DNA from: Burkholderiales bacterium
Lineage (GTDB): Bacteria; Pseudomonadota; Gammaproteobacteria; Burkholderiales; Burkholderiaceae_C
Direction: 5' to 3'
NCBI GenBank assembly: GCA_016000265.1
Contig: JAECRL010000006.1
Location: forward strand, 124,001 to 188,000
DNA: 64,000 nucleotides
This document shows, one piece after another, positions 1 to 10,166 of the stretch. Under the pieces are notes generated by a model. It made no database searches and had not been told where the DNA came from. It was given only the letters and a program-made list of their open reading frames with translations. The number at the start of each line of letters is the position of its first letter. Within the stretch, counting starts at the first letter, position 1. Made by a program: the position numbers and the translations under genes.

Positions 1-314
1 AAGAGCCCATGCGCCAGCGCGCGCTGGTGGTGCCCGACAAGGCCGAGCGCGTTCACCGTTATCACCAGAACACCCTGCATGCGCTCAAAGAGCTGGTGCA
101 GGCGGCGGGGCTGCATCACCCCAACGACATCACGGCCGACCACATCGTGCGGCGCGTTTCGGGTTTCGAGGTCCGGCGCCTGTCGAACCTCCTGCCTTAC
201 ATGAAGTCGGGCGAGCTGCTGGCGGCCGAGCGGGGCGAGGCGCCCTGGAGCCAGGCGGCGTTCGAGCAGTACTGGCCGAGCGCGCGGGCCGAGTCTTTCG
301 ACCCCCTGGTTTGA
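1..314 (+). CDS. FMN-binding glutamate synthase family protein, C-terminal fragment (5' end outside window)
   Basis: The open frame runs in from the left edge, with in-frame codons before the ATG at base 9, so only about the last 103 residues are present. The stretch around HALKELVQAAGLHHPNDITADH is characteristic of the end of the stand-alone glutamate-synthase-like (GltB FMN/central domain) proteins of about 500-550 residues. There the alpha/beta barrel is followed by a short helical tail containing the 'HP.DI...H' signature. These proteins carry the FMN-binding barrel of GOGAT without the amidotransferase domain, and their physiological substrate is usually unknown. The gene ends with TGA, and a GST gene converges on it 28 bases downstream. 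The family call rests on the tail only. Confidence 0.7.
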   Translation, partial: EPMRQRALVVPDKAERVHRYHQNTLHALKELVQAAGLHHPNDITADHIVRRVSGFEVRRLSNLLPYMKSGELLAAERGEAPWSQAAFEQYWPSARAESFDPLV

Positions 315-342
315 ACCCGTTGAGGCCCAGGCCGATGCCGGC

Positions 343-963
343 TCAGGCCTGCGGCGGTGCGGTGTCGGCGAAGCTGGGGCGTTGCGCCAGCTTGTCGGCC
401 AGCCGGGCCAGGTTGGGGTGGTCGGCGCGCCAGTCGATGTCGGGGAAACGGAAGTCCAGGTAGCCCAAAGCGCAGCCGGTGGCGATGTCGGCCAGGCTGT
501 GGTGGTTGCCGGTGCACCAGGCGCGATCACCCAGGCCTTGACCCATGGCCTTGACGCTGGCGTGCACCTTGGTGAGCTGGCGGTCGATCCAGGCCTGGCT
601 GCGCTGGGCTTCGGAGCGCCCGGGCCAGGTGGCTTCCAGGCGGGCGAGGATGGCGGCGTCCATCAGGCCGTCGGCCAGGGCCTCCCAGGTGCGCACTTCC
701 ACGCGCTCGCGTCCACCCAGCGGGATGAGCTTGCCCACGGGCGAGAGGGTGTCGACGTACTCGACGATGACGCGCGAGTCGAAGATGGCCTCGCCGCCTT
801 CCATGACCAGGCAGGGCACCTTGCCCAGCGGGTTGGACGCCAGGATGGTGCTGTCGGGTGACCACACGTCTTCCACCACGAACTTGTAGTCGAGTTTTTT
901 CTCGGCCAGCACGACGCGCACCTTGCGGACAAAGGGGCTGCTGAGGGATCCGATCAGTTTCAT
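343..963 (-). CDS. Glutathione S-transferase family protein (YibF-like)
   Basis: This is a 206-residue protein starting MKLIGSLSSPFVRKVRVVLA. The ORF track extends 72 codons upstream, but the extension has no GST character and the thioredoxin-fold domain begins exactly at this ATG. The N-terminal GST domain (about 1-80) has the S-P-[FY]-V-R-K-V motif with the likely catalytic or GSH-contacting Ser, the cis-Pro motif NPLGKVPCLV and the DSRVIVEYVD helix. The C-terminal helical domain (about 85-200) contains HHSLADIATGCALGYLDFR, the N-capping-box region. The length is typical. It is a cytosolic conjugation or peroxidase-type enzyme of unknown substrate. It converges on the glutamate-synthase-like gene and is divergent from the DUF898 gene. 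Confidence 0.9.
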   Translation of the reverse strand: MKLIGSLSSPFVRKVRVVLAEKKLDYKFVVEDVWSPDSTILASNPLGKVPCLVMEGGEAIFDSRVIVEYVDTLSPVGKLIPLGGRERVEVRTWEALADGLMDAAILARLEATWPGRSEAQRSQAWIDRQLTKVHASVKAMGQGLGDRAWCTGNHHSLADIATGCALGYLDFRFPDIDWRADHPNLARLADKLAQRPSFADTAPPQA

Positions 964-1108
964 TGTGTGTCGTGATGTGTGTCTGTCGGGGATTTTATCC
1001 GTCGCCCGTGACCACCGGTGGGCGACCGGGGCATGACCCCAGGAACCACCCCATACGGGGGAGGCCTGGGTGCCCAGGAGGATGCATCCCATTACATTTG
1101 TCGCCGTT

Positions 1109-2236
1109 ATGAACACTCCAAGCGTCCGTTCGGCGACGCGCAGGGGCCTGCCTCGACTGCCGGGCGGTGCCGTCGACACCTGGCCGGTGCAGTTCTCGGG
1201 GGACGCCGACGATTACGCCGCGATCTGGCTGCAGGGCGCGATCTTGAGCCTGTTGTCGCTCGGGCTGTACCTGCCCTGGGCGCGCTTGCGTTGCCGCCGC
1301 TACCTGTTGCAGCACACCCGCGTGGCGGGCCAGAGCGTGGACGACCACGGCTCGCCCCTGCCCATGCTGGTGCGCCAGCTGCTGGCCTGCAGCCTGGCGG
1401 GCGCGGTGGCCCTGGCGGCCCAGGGCTCGCCGCTCATGGGCCTGTTGGCCCTCACGCTGGGCCTGCTGTCCTGGCCGCTGTTGTGGCTGGCGGGGGTTTC
1501 GCACCGGGCCAACCGGCTGAGTTGGGGCAACCGGCCCCTGGGGCTGCAAGGGTGCGTGGCCGGTGTGTACCGGGCCTGGGGGCCGCCTCTGCTCGCGGTG
1601 ACGGGGTTGCTGTGGTCAGCCTGGGGGCTGCACCGGGTCGGGGTCGGGGTCGGGCCCGCGGCCTGGGCGGTGTGGGGCCTGGCCGGGGGGCTGTGCGCCT
1701 TGAGCGTGCCGCCCGCCGTCTGGCGCCTGTGGCACTGGCGGCAAAGCCACGCGCGACTGGGGCCCTTGCGGTTGCGGTGGCAGGCGTCGCGCCGATCGGT
1801 CTGGGCGCTGTGCTGCCAGGTGCTGGCCCGCGGGGCCTTGATGGGGTTGATGTGGTTGGGCCTGCTCGCGCTGGCGCTGGCGGGCGCTCGCCTGTCGGGC
1901 GGGGCCGTGCCGCTGACGTGGGTGTGGGTTGCGGCCGCGCTGGCGGCCGTGTTGCTGGCCTTGCTGCAGTGGTGGCAGTGGCAGGCGCGCCGGTTTCGCC
2001 TGGTGTGGGACCAGACAGGCAACCGCTGCCTGCGTTTTCGCTGCACGCTGTCGCCCTCGGCGCTCACGGGCATGCACCTGCGCCACGCGGTGCTGGTGCT
2101 GTGCACGGCCGGGGTGTATTGGCCGTGGGCGCAAATCGAGTCCTGGCAGGCGCACGCCGGCGCCACCGTGCTGCGCTCGCGGGTGTCCGTGCGCACGCTG
2201 ACGCGCCACTGGCCCGCCCGTCGCTCGGCCCTTGGG

Positions 2237-2239
<3 letters not shown>
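1109..2239 (+). CDS. DUF898 (YjgN-like) integral membrane protein
   Basis: This protein of about 376 residues matches the DUF898/YjgN pattern. It has a short N-terminus, then an aromatic-rich beta-like segment (TWPVQFSGDADDYAAIWL) leading into a hydrophobic helix ending in YLPWARLRCRRY. The same arrangement is repeated in the C-terminal half (LRFRCTLSPSALTGMHLRH ... VYWPWAQIES), and there are about six transmembrane segments overall. Function is unknown. The start is uncertain: a GTG at 1070 and ATGs at 1082 and 1109 are in frame. I prefer 1109 because the conserved domain begins 20 residues later. An AGGAGG ends directly against the 1082 ATG, too close to serve it well. The TAA overlaps the -10-like TAAAAT of purB. 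Confidence 0.75.
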
Positions 2240-3703
<1,464 letters not shown>

Positions 3704-3721
3704 CGCCAGCCCCACGAGGCC

Positions 3722-3745
3722 GGGTGGCGTCAGGGTGACGCCGCC
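3722..3745 (+). terminator. Hairpin after purB
   Basis: GGCGTCA-ggg-TGACGCC is a perfect 7-bp stem with a 3-base loop, extended by GGG/CCC after one mismatch, 23 bases after the purB stop. There is no clear U-tract, so it may be a Rho-assisted terminator or a 3'-end stabilising structure. Confidence 0.5.
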
Positions 3746-3864
3746 CTTGTCGTGCTTGACCACCCGGGTAAGCCACATCCGGGGGGTGCCCCTGTTTTTG
3801 TAGACTGTGCGGGCGCGTCACTCGCATGACGCGCCGTCCAACCAAGTCATCAACAGGGGGTTCC

Positions 3865-4545
3865 ATGTCCATCACGATCCGTGGGTCTGCCGGCTTTGCC
3901 CGCGCAGCCGTTTTGTCTTTCTCGCTGGCTGGGCCGAGTGCCTTTGCCGCCACCGGTTTCAGCGGTGATCTGTTGCTGAGCTACTCCGGCAGCGGCGTGC
4001 AGCTCCTGGAGCTTCAGCCCATCAACGCCTCGACGGGGGCGCAGGTCACCGAGGGCGACACCTTCGCCTCCATCACCTTCTCGCCGGCCAACACGTCCAT
4101 GACGACGTTCAACAGCTTTGGCACGGTCTCCGGGCAGCTTTTCATCGGATCGGCTTCGACCCTGGCGCCCGCTGGCGGCTGGAAGCCCGACGCCACCATC
4201 ACCCTCTCGGGCACCTACAACATCAGCGGCGCATCGGTGTACTTCGGGGGCTTCAACCCCTTCGGCCCGAACGACCTCCGCACTGGCACGGGCTCTTTCT
4301 CCTGGACCGTCCAGGTCAGCGACATGCTGGCTCAATTTGCGGCGGGCAGCAGCGACTACGGCGTGTTTGGCTACGGGGGGCCCGCGGGGTCTGTTGGCTC
4401 TGGCGCCGGCTCCGCCACCTTCAACATCTCCCGCATCGTGGTGTCCCAAGGCGTCAGTGCCGTGCCCGAAGCCGGCACGATCAGCCTGATGGCGCTGGGC
4501 TTGTTGGCGCTGGGTGGAGCCGTGCGCCGCAGACCCGGCCATTGA
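3865..4545 (+). CDS. PEP-CTERM sorting domain-containing secreted protein
   Basis: This is a 226-residue exported protein. The start MSITIRG was chosen over the ORF start at 3826 because AGGGGG lies five bases upstream and a good signal peptide follows (hydrophobic core AAVLSFSLAG, cleavage after AFA near residue 30). The body is Gly/Ser/Thr-rich, beta-like and without a recognisable catalytic domain. The C-terminus is a textbook PEP-CTERM tail: VPEAGT, then the helix ISLMALGLLALGGAV, then RRR. Such tails are recognised by the exosortase EpsH/XrtA system in exopolysaccharide-producing Gram-negatives. The exosortase itself is not in the window. The function of the body is unknown. Confidence 0.88.
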   Translation: MSITIRGSAGFARAAVLSFSLAGPSAFAATGFSGDLLLSYSGSGVQLLELQPINASTGAQVTEGDTFASITFSPANTSMTTFNSFGTVSGQLFIGSASTLAPAGGWKPDATITLSGTYNISGASVYFGGFNPFGPNDLRTGTGSFSWTVQVSDMLAQFAAGSSDYGVFGYGGPAGSVGSGAGSATFNISRIVVSQGVSAVPEAGTISLMALGLLALGGAVRRRPGH

Positions 4546-4570
4546 GCGCGACGCGCGGGGCGCGGGCCGG

Positions 4571-4576
4571 TAAAAT
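4571..4576 (+). promoter_or_regulatory. Probable -10 element of pyrF
   Basis: TAAAAT ends seven bases before the pyrF ATG. Normal -10 to +1 spacing would place the transcript start at or within one base of the A of ATG, predicting a leaderless mRNA. No Shine-Dalgarno sequence is present and no good -35 is visible. Confidence 0.45.
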
Positions 4577-4582
4577 CGGCGC

Positions 4583-5422
4583 ATGACGTTCACCGACCAG
4601 CTCGCGCAAGCACAGCGCCTCAATGACTCTTTGCTCTGCGTGGGCCTCGACCCCGAGCCGTCGAAGTTCCCGGGTGCCTGGAAGGGTCAGTCCGATCGCA
4701 TCTTCGACTTCTGCGCAGCCATCGTCGACGCCACGAAGGACCTGGTCTGCGCTTTCAAGCCGCAGATCGCCTACTTCGCCGCCCACCGCGCTGAAGACCA
4801 GCTCGAGCGACTGATGGCGCACATGCGCCGCGTGGCGCCTCATGTGCCGGTCATCCTCGACGCCAAGCGCGGTGACATCGGCTCGACCGCCGATCAGTAC
4901 GCCCACGAGGCCTTCACCCGCTACCAGGCCGACGCCGTCACGCTGTCGCCCTTCATGGGCTTCGACACGATGGAGCCCTTCCTCAAGTTCCCGGGCAAGG
5001 GCGTGATCCTGCTGTGCCGCACGTCCAACCCGGGGGGCTCGGACCTGCAGAACCTGCGCCTGGCCGACCTCGAAGGCCAGCCGCGCGTGTACGAGCACAT
5101 CGCAAGCCAAGCGCAAGGCCCGTGGAACACCAACGGCCAGATGGGCCTGGTGGTGGGGGCGACCTTCCCCGATGAGATCGCCCGCGTGCGCGAACTGGCG
5201 CCGACGCTGCCTTTGCTGATCCCCGGCGTGGGTGCGCAAGGCGGCGACGCCGTGGCCACCGTCCAGGCCGGGCTGAAGACCGACGCGAGTGGCGCCATCA
5301 CCGGCACCATCGTGGTCAACAGCTCGCGTGCGGTGCTGTATGCCAGCAGCGGTGACGACTTCGCCAGCGCCGCGCGCCGCGTGGCCCAGCAGACGCGCGA
5401 CGCGCTCAACGCCGCGCGCTGA
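4583..5422 (+). CDS. pyrF: Orotidine 5'-phosphate decarboxylase (type 2 family)
   Basis: This 279-residue enzyme performs the last step of UMP synthesis, OMP to UMP plus CO2. The N-terminal [13 protein letters not shown] and the catalytic Lys/Asp array [15 protein letters not shown] (around residues 92-106) identify the PyrF subfamily 2 found in betaproteobacteria, actinobacteria and Myxococcus. That subfamily is longer than the E. coli enzyme (245). [11 protein letters not shown] is the phosphate-binding loop, and [15 protein letters not shown] closes the barrel. There is no Shine-Dalgarno sequence, and the TAAAAT box seven bases upstream suggests a leaderless message. Confidence 0.97.
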   Translation: MTFTDQLAQAQRLNDSLLCVGLDPEPSKFPGAWKGQSDRIFDFCAAIVDATKDLVCAFKPQIAYFAAHRAEDQLERLMAHMRRVAPHVPVILDAKRGDIGSTADQYAHEAFTRYQADAVTLSPFMGFDTMEPFLKFPGKGVILLCRTSNPGGSDLQNLRLADLEGQPRVYEHIASQAQGPWNTNGQMGLVVGATFPDEIARVRELAPTLPLLIPGVGAQGGDAVATVQAGLKTDASGAITGTIVVNSSRAVLYASSGDDFASAARRVAQQTRDALNAAR

Positions 5423-5507
5423 CGGCCTGTCGTCCGGGCGGCTTGACACGGGGCTGGGGCAGGGCATGCCCCACAATCGGCGCACCGATTGAAACTGGTG
5501 ACGCCCC

Positions 5508-6827
5508 ATGTCCGATGCCGTTGATGCCGCCGCGCCGGCCCCCGCTCCCGCCCATCCATCGGCCCTGAGCCGCCTGCGCATCGACCGCGGTGGCCCCGGG
5601 CCGTCGGCGTCGCGTCGCACGCCCTGGGGCTGGGTCGCGCTGACCGCGGCGGTGCTGGTGGGCGCCGGAGCCTGGTGGGCGCTGCCCCGCGCCGTGCCGG
5701 TGCAGACCGCGGCGGTGGTCACCAGCACCCCCTCCCAACAATTCGTGCAGCTCACCGCCTCGGGCTACGTGGTGGCGCAGCGCCGCGCCGCGGTGGCGTC
5801 CAAGGCCACGGGGCGGCTCATCGAGCTCAACGTGCGCGAGGGCTCTGTCGTGCGCCGCGGCGACGTGCTGGCCCGCCTGGACGCCAGCGACGTGCGCGCG
5901 GCCATCGTGGCGGCGCAAGCGGGCGTGCGCCAGGCCGAAGCCGGGGTGCGCCAGGCCGAGGTCGAGCTGGCCAACGCCGACGCCGAGCTGACGCGCAGCA
6001 AGGGGCTGCAGGAGCAGGGCTTCGTTTCGCCCCAGGCCGTGGACGCCGTGCAGACGCGATCGAACGCGGCGCGGGCGGCCCTGGCTTCGGCGCGGGCTGG
6101 GCTCGACGTGGCGCGCGCCCAGGTCGGCGTGCAGCGCGTGGCGGAGGACTTCACCGAGATCCGCGCCCCGTTCGATGGCGTCGTGCTGGTCAAGAACGCC
6201 AACGTGGGCGACATCATCACGCCGCTGTCCAGCGCCGCAGGCACGCAGGGCGCGGTGGTGACCATGGCCGACATGTCCACGCTGGAGGTCGAGGCCGACG
6301 TGTCCGAAGGCAGCCTGGCCAAAGCCCGTGTGGGCCAGCCGGTGGAGGTGCTGCTGGACGCGCTGCCCGGTGTGCGCTTCATGGGCGAGGTCGGTGGCCT
6401 GGTGCCCACGGTGGACCGCGCCAAGGCCACCGTCACGGTCAAGGTGCGCTTCAAGCAGCTGGACGCGCGCATCCTGCCCGAGATGAGCGCCAAGGTCAGT
6501 TTCCTGTCGCAGCCCATCACCGCAGCCGACCAGCAACCGGTGCTGGCGGTCAACCCCAAGGCGCTGCAGAAGGATCCGGACCAAGGCCAGGGCACCCCGG
6601 GCCGGCGCTTCGTGTGGAAGCTGCGCGCCCAGGGCAACGCGGCAGAGGGGCAGGTGCCCACGCTGCAGGTCGAGGCCGTCGACGTGCAGGTGGGCCGCAC
6701 GCTGGGCGACGTCACCGAGGTCAAGCCGACGCAGCCTGGCGCCTTGAAGGCGGGCGACAAGGTCGTCGTGCGCACCGAGCAGCCGCTCAAGCCGGGTGAC
6801 GCCGTGCGCCAGGCCGACGCGCCCTGA
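5508..6827 (+). CDS. HlyD/MacA-type periplasmic adaptor (membrane fusion protein)
   Basis: This 439-residue protein has a cytoplasmic Pro/Ala-rich N-terminus and one transmembrane helix (about residues 43-62, WGWVALTAAVLVGAGAWW). After it come a biotinyl-lipoyl-like half (GYVVAQRRAAVASKATGRL and LNVREGSVVRRGDVLARLD), a long alpha-helical hairpin rich in Ala/Gln/Glu (about 130-215), the second lipoyl half (IRAPFDGVVLVKNANVGDII) and a beta-barrel domain. This is the adaptor of a tripartite ABC exporter. The two permease genes follow, and the reading frame ends 16 bases before the first one, so the three genes are an operon. The usual ATP-binding subunit gene is absent here. Confidence 0.9.
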   Translation: MSDAVDAAAPAPAPAHPSALSRLRIDRGGPGPSASRRTPWGWVALTAAVLVGAGAWWALPRAVPVQTAAVVTSTPSQQFVQLTASGYVVAQRRAAVASKATGRLIELNVREGSVVRRGDVLARLDASDVRAAIVAAQAGVRQAEAGVRQAEVELANADAELTRSKGLQEQGFVSPQAVDAVQTRSNAARAALASARAGLDVARAQVGVQRVAEDFTEIRAPFDGVVLVKNANVGDIITPLSSAAGTQGAVVTMADMSTLEVEADVSEGSLAKARVGQPVEVLLDALPGVRFMGEVGGLVPTVDRAKATVTVKVRFKQLDARILPEMSAKVSFLSQPITAADQQPVLAVNPKALQKDPDQGQGTPGRRFVWKLRAQGNAAEGQVPTLQVEAVDVQVGRTLGDVTEVKPTQPGALKAGDKVVVRTEQPLKPGDAVRQADAP

Positions 6828-6843
6828 ACGCGGGGCACGCAAC

Positions 6844-8016
6844 GTGTTCGTCCTGCGCCTCCTGCTCAAAAACGCCTTCCGCCACCGGCTGCGCACGCTG
6901 CTGACCCTGGTGGGCCTGGTCGTGGCCATCTCGGCCTTCGGCCTGCTGCGCACCATCGTCGACGCCTGGTACGCCGGGGTGGACGCCACCTCCAGCACGC
7001 GCCTGATCACGCGCAGCGCCATCTCGCTGACTTTCCCGCTGCCGCTGAACTACGCCGAGCGCATCAAGGCGGTCGAAGGCGTCAGCGGCATCTCCTGGGC
7101 CAACTGGTTCGGCGGCGTCTACGTGACCGAGCGCAACTTCTTCGCGCAGTTCGCGGTCGACCCGGTCAGCTACCTGTCGCTCTACCCCGAGTTCAAGCTC
7201 GACGAGGCCGACAAGCAGGCCTTCCTGCGCGACCGCCAGGGCGCGGTGGTCGGTCGCAAGCTGGCGGCCAAGTTCGGCTGGAAGGTGGGCGACAGCATCG
7301 CGCTGCGCGGCACCATCTACCCGGGCACCTGGCGCTTCACCATCCGCGGCATCTACCAGGGCGCCGACGCCAAAACCGACGAGCAGCAGATGTTCATCCA
7401 CTGGCAGCGACTGGCCGACGGCATCCGCGCGCGACTGGCCGCTGGCAGCAGCCCCGTCAAGGCCGACTACGTGGGCGTGTACGTGGTGCGCATCCACAAC
7501 CCGGACGACGCGCCGCAGGTCTCGCAGCGCATCGACGCGCTGTTCAAGAACTCCCTGGCCGAGACGCTGACCGAGACCGAAAAGGCCTTCCAGCTCGGCT
7601 TCGTCTCCATGAGCGAGGCCATCTTGCTGGCGGTGCAGGCCGTGAGCTTCATCATCATCCTGATCATCATGGCCGTGATGGCCAACACCATGACGATGAC
7701 CGCACGCGAGCGCCTGGCCGAGTACGCCACGCTCAAGGCGCTGGGCTTCCCGCCGGCCTTCGTGGTCAAGCTGCTGTTCGGCGAGAGCCTGATGATCGCG
7801 CTGATCGGCGGTGGGCTGGGCATCGCGCTGACCTTCCCGCTGGCCGATGCCTTCGTGAAGGCCGCCGGCACGCTCTTTCCCATCTTCAACGTCTCTGCGC
7901 TGACGGTGGGCCTGCAGGTGCTGGCCGCCGCCGTCGTGGGCCTGGTGTCGGCGGCGTGGCCGGCCTGGAAGATGTCGCGCATCGACATCGTGCAGGGGCT
8001 GCGGCATGTGGCGTGA
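6844..8016 (+). CDS. ABC transporter permease, MacB/FtsX family (first of pair)
   Basis: This 390-residue permease starts at a GTG (VFVLRLLLKNAFRHRLRTLL). The start was chosen because it gives the standard N-terminal amphipathic 'elbow' followed by the first membrane helix, and a length equal to its partner. After TM1 comes a large periplasmic MacB-PCD domain (about 50-265). Three further transmembrane helices lie in the FtsX domain (about 275-385), containing ARERLAEYATLKALGFPP, the coupling motif that contacts the ATPase, and ending PAWKMSRIDIVQGLRHV. It forms a heterodimeric permease with the next gene. The ATPase must be encoded elsewhere if the system is functional. Confidence 0.9.
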   Translation: MFVLRLLLKNAFRHRLRTLLTLVGLVVAISAFGLLRTIVDAWYAGVDATSSTRLITRSAISLTFPLPLNYAERIKAVEGVSGISWANWFGGVYVTERNFFAQFAVDPVSYLSLYPEFKLDEADKQAFLRDRQGAVVGRKLAAKFGWKVGDSIALRGTIYPGTWRFTIRGIYQGADAKTDEQQMFIHWQRLADGIRARLAAGSSPVKADYVGVYVVRIHNPDDAPQVSQRIDALFKNSLAETLTETEKAFQLGFVSMSEAILLAVQAVSFIIILIIMAVMANTMTMTARERLAEYATLKALGFPPAFVVKLLFGESLMIALIGGGLGIALTFPLADAFVKAAGTLFPIFNVSALTVGLQVLAAAVVGLVSAAWPAWKMSRIDIVQGLRHVA

Positions 8017-8037
8017 CGACGTGACGGGGCGGGCCCC

Positions 8038-9213
8038 ATGAGCCTTCGCACCGTGCCCCTGAGCTACATCGCACGCAACCTGTGGGTGCGGCGCGTGACG
8101 ACGCTGCTGACGGCCGGCGGCATGGCCCTGGTCGTCTACGTGTTCGCCACCGTGCTGATGATGAGCGAGGGCATCCGCGCCACGCTGGTGGCCACCGGCC
8201 AGCCCGACAACGTCATGGTGCTGCGCAAAGGCGCGGGCGCCGAGATCAACTCCGGCATCACGCGCGAGCAGACCGCGGTGCTCGCCAGCCTGCCGCAGAT
8301 CGCCACCGACGGGCAGGGGCGCCAGCTCCTCAGCCGCGAGCCGGTGGTGCTCAACACCCTGCCCAAGCGCGCCAGCGGCCAGCCCAGCAACGTCACCGTG
8401 CGCGGCACCTCCGAGGTGGGCTTGCTGCTGCGCCCGCAGGTGCGCATCGTGCAGGGGCGCATGTTCCGCCCGGGCACCTCCGAAATCGTCACGGGCACGG
8501 CGGTCGCCCGGGGCTTCGCCGGCGCGGGCCTGGGTGAGACCATGCGTTTTGCCGGACGCGACTGGCGCGTGGTGGGCGTGTTCGACGCCTCGCGCAGCGC
8601 CTTCGACTCCGAGGTCTGGGGCGACAGCGAGCAGATGATGCAGGCCTTCCGCCGCGCGGCCTACTCCAGCGTGGCCTTCAAGCTGGCCGATGCCGAGGGC
8701 TTCGACGCCGTCAAGGCGCAGATCGAAGGCGACCCGCGCCTGACGCTGGAGGCCAAGCGCGAGGGCAAGTTCTACGCCGAGCAGTCCGAGGCCCTGGCCA
8801 CCTTCATCCGCCTGCTGGGGCTGGCCTTGTCCATCATCTTCTCGATCGGGGCCGTGGTCGGCGCCATGATCACCATGTTCGCCTCGGTCGCATCTCGCGT
8901 GGGCGAGATCGGCACCTTGCGCGCACTGGGCTTTCGTCGCACCGCGGTGTTGTCGGCCTTCCTGGGCGAGGCCTTGCTGCTGGCGCTGGTGGGCGGCATC
9001 ATGGGCTTGGTCGCGGCCTCGCTGATGCAGGCCGTCAACATCTCCACCGTGAACTTTCAGACCTTCTCGGAGCTGGCCTTCCAGTTCCGACTCACCCCCG
9101 CCATCGCGGCGCAGTCGCTGGGTTTTGCGCTGCTGATGGGCCTGGTGGGGGGCTTCATCCCCGCGTGGCGCGCCGCCCGCATGAAGATCGTGGATTGCCT
9201 GCGCGCCGCCTGA
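8038..9213 (+). CDS. ABC transporter permease, MacB/FtsX family (second of pair)
   Basis: This 391-residue protein is a paralogue of the preceding one, with the same architecture. SYIARNLWVRRVTTLLTAGG leads into TM1, a periplasmic MacB-PCD domain occupies about 50-260, and three C-terminal transmembrane helices follow. The FtsX coupling segment SRVGEIGTLRALGFRR and the terminal PAWRAARMKIVDCLRAA are present. It lies 21 bases after the first permease, in the same operon. With the HlyD-like adaptor it forms a tripartite exporter lacking a linked nucleotide-binding protein. The substrate cannot be inferred. Confidence 0.9.
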   Translation: MSLRTVPLSYIARNLWVRRVTTLLTAGGMALVVYVFATVLMMSEGIRATLVATGQPDNVMVLRKGAGAEINSGITREQTAVLASLPQIATDGQGRQLLSREPVVLNTLPKRASGQPSNVTVRGTSEVGLLLRPQVRIVQGRMFRPGTSEIVTGTAVARGFAGAGLGETMRFAGRDWRVVGVFDASRSAFDSEVWGDSEQMMQAFRRAAYSSVAFKLADAEGFDAVKAQIEGDPRLTLEAKREGKFYAEQSEALATFIRLLGLALSIIFSIGAVVGAMITMFASVASRVGEIGTLRALGFRRTAVLSAFLGEALLLALVGGIMGLVAASLMQAVNISTVNFQTFSELAFQFRLTPAIAAQSLGFALLMGLVGGFIPAWRAARMKIVDCLRAA

Positions 9214-9228
9214 ACGAGGAGCCTCCCC

Positions 9229-10152
9229 ATGCACCTTTGCACCTTCGAACACGCCGGCCAGCCCCAGATCGGGCTGGTTCGCGGCAAGGACCTCATCACC
9301 CTGGCCGACAAGCTGGTGGGCGGCGACGGCCCCGATGCGCCAGCCCCTTTGCGCCTGAGCTCGCACCAGCCCATGATCGACCTGATCACGCACTGGGCCA
9401 CTTGGAAACCGCAGGTGGCGGCCTTGCTGGCCGACGCGCAGGCCGACTTCACGCTCGACGAGGTCCACCTCCTGGCCCCCATCCCGCGCCCGGGCAAGGC
9501 CCTGGCCATCGGGCTGAACTACCTGGAGCACGTCAACGAGTCCATCGTGGGCGAGTCGCGCACGGTGCCCGAGCACCAGATCTGGTTCCCCAAGCTGGCC
9601 AACGCCATCCACGCGCCGTTTGACGACATCGTGCTGCCGCGCATCTCGCAGATGACCGACTACGAGGCCGAGATGGTCGCCGTCATCGGGCAGCGCTGCC
9701 GCCACGTGCCGCGTGAGCGCGCGCACGAAGTCGTTTTCGGCTACGCGGTGGGCAACGACGTGTCGGTGCGCGACATCCAGAAACGCACCTCGCAGTGGAC
9801 GCTGGGCAAGTCCTTCGACACCCACGCGCCCTTCGGCCCCTGGATCACCACGGCCGACGAGGTCGGTGACCCGCACGCGCTGGAGATGCGCTGCTGGGTC
9901 AACGGCGAGCTGCGCCAGCACAGCAACACCCGCCTGATGATGCACACCGTGTGGGACCAGATCGCGCAGCTCACGCAGGTGATGACGCTGGAGCCCGGCG
10001 ACCTCATCTTCACCGGCACCTGCAGCGGCGTGGGCGCGGCCTTCAACCCACCGAAGTTCCTGCGCTCAGGCGACACGGTGCGCGTGGAAATCGAGAACCT
10101 GGGCGCCATCGTGGCGCACTGCGTGGACGAGGCGCCTGCCGACCGGGCCTGA
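9229..10152 (+). CDS. Fumarylacetoacetate hydrolase (FAH) family protein
   Basis: This 307-residue protein has a short N-terminal domain (about 1-80) and a FAH catalytic domain (about 85-300). PIPRPGKALAIGLNYLEHVNE opens the domain. The metal-binding acidic cluster is in DYEAEMVAVIG and GNDVSVRDIQ, and GKSFDTHAPFGPWI is the conserved substrate-loop signature. Members cleave C-C bonds of beta-diketo acids or decarboxylate/hydrate aromatic-degradation intermediates (fumarylpyruvate hydrolases, oxaloacetate decarboxylases, HpcE-type enzymes). The exact substrate cannot be told. An AGGAG lies six bases upstream of the ATG. The gene is 15 bases after the permease and could be co-transcribed with it. 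Confidence 0.92.
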   Translation: MHLCTFEHAGQPQIGLVRGKDLITLADKLVGGDGPDAPAPLRLSSHQPMIDLITHWATWKPQVAALLADAQADFTLDEVHLLAPIPRPGKALAIGLNYLEHVNESIVGESRTVPEHQIWFPKLANAIHAPFDDIVLPRISQMTDYEAEMVAVIGQRCRHVPRERAHEVVFGYAVGNDVSVRDIQKRTSQWTLGKSFDTHAPFGPWITTADEVGDPHALEMRCWVNGELRQHSNTRLMMHTVWDQIAQLTQVMTLEPGDLIFTGTCSGVGAAFNPPKFLRSGDTVRVEIENLGAIVAHCVDEAPADRA

Positions 10153-10166
10153 TCCAGCGGCCCCGA

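Noticed and set aside
5443-5477. TTGACA ... CACAAT promoter before the HlyD-like gene
   Set aside because: The spacer is 23 bases, too long for a sigma-70 promoter, and no better -10 is visible.
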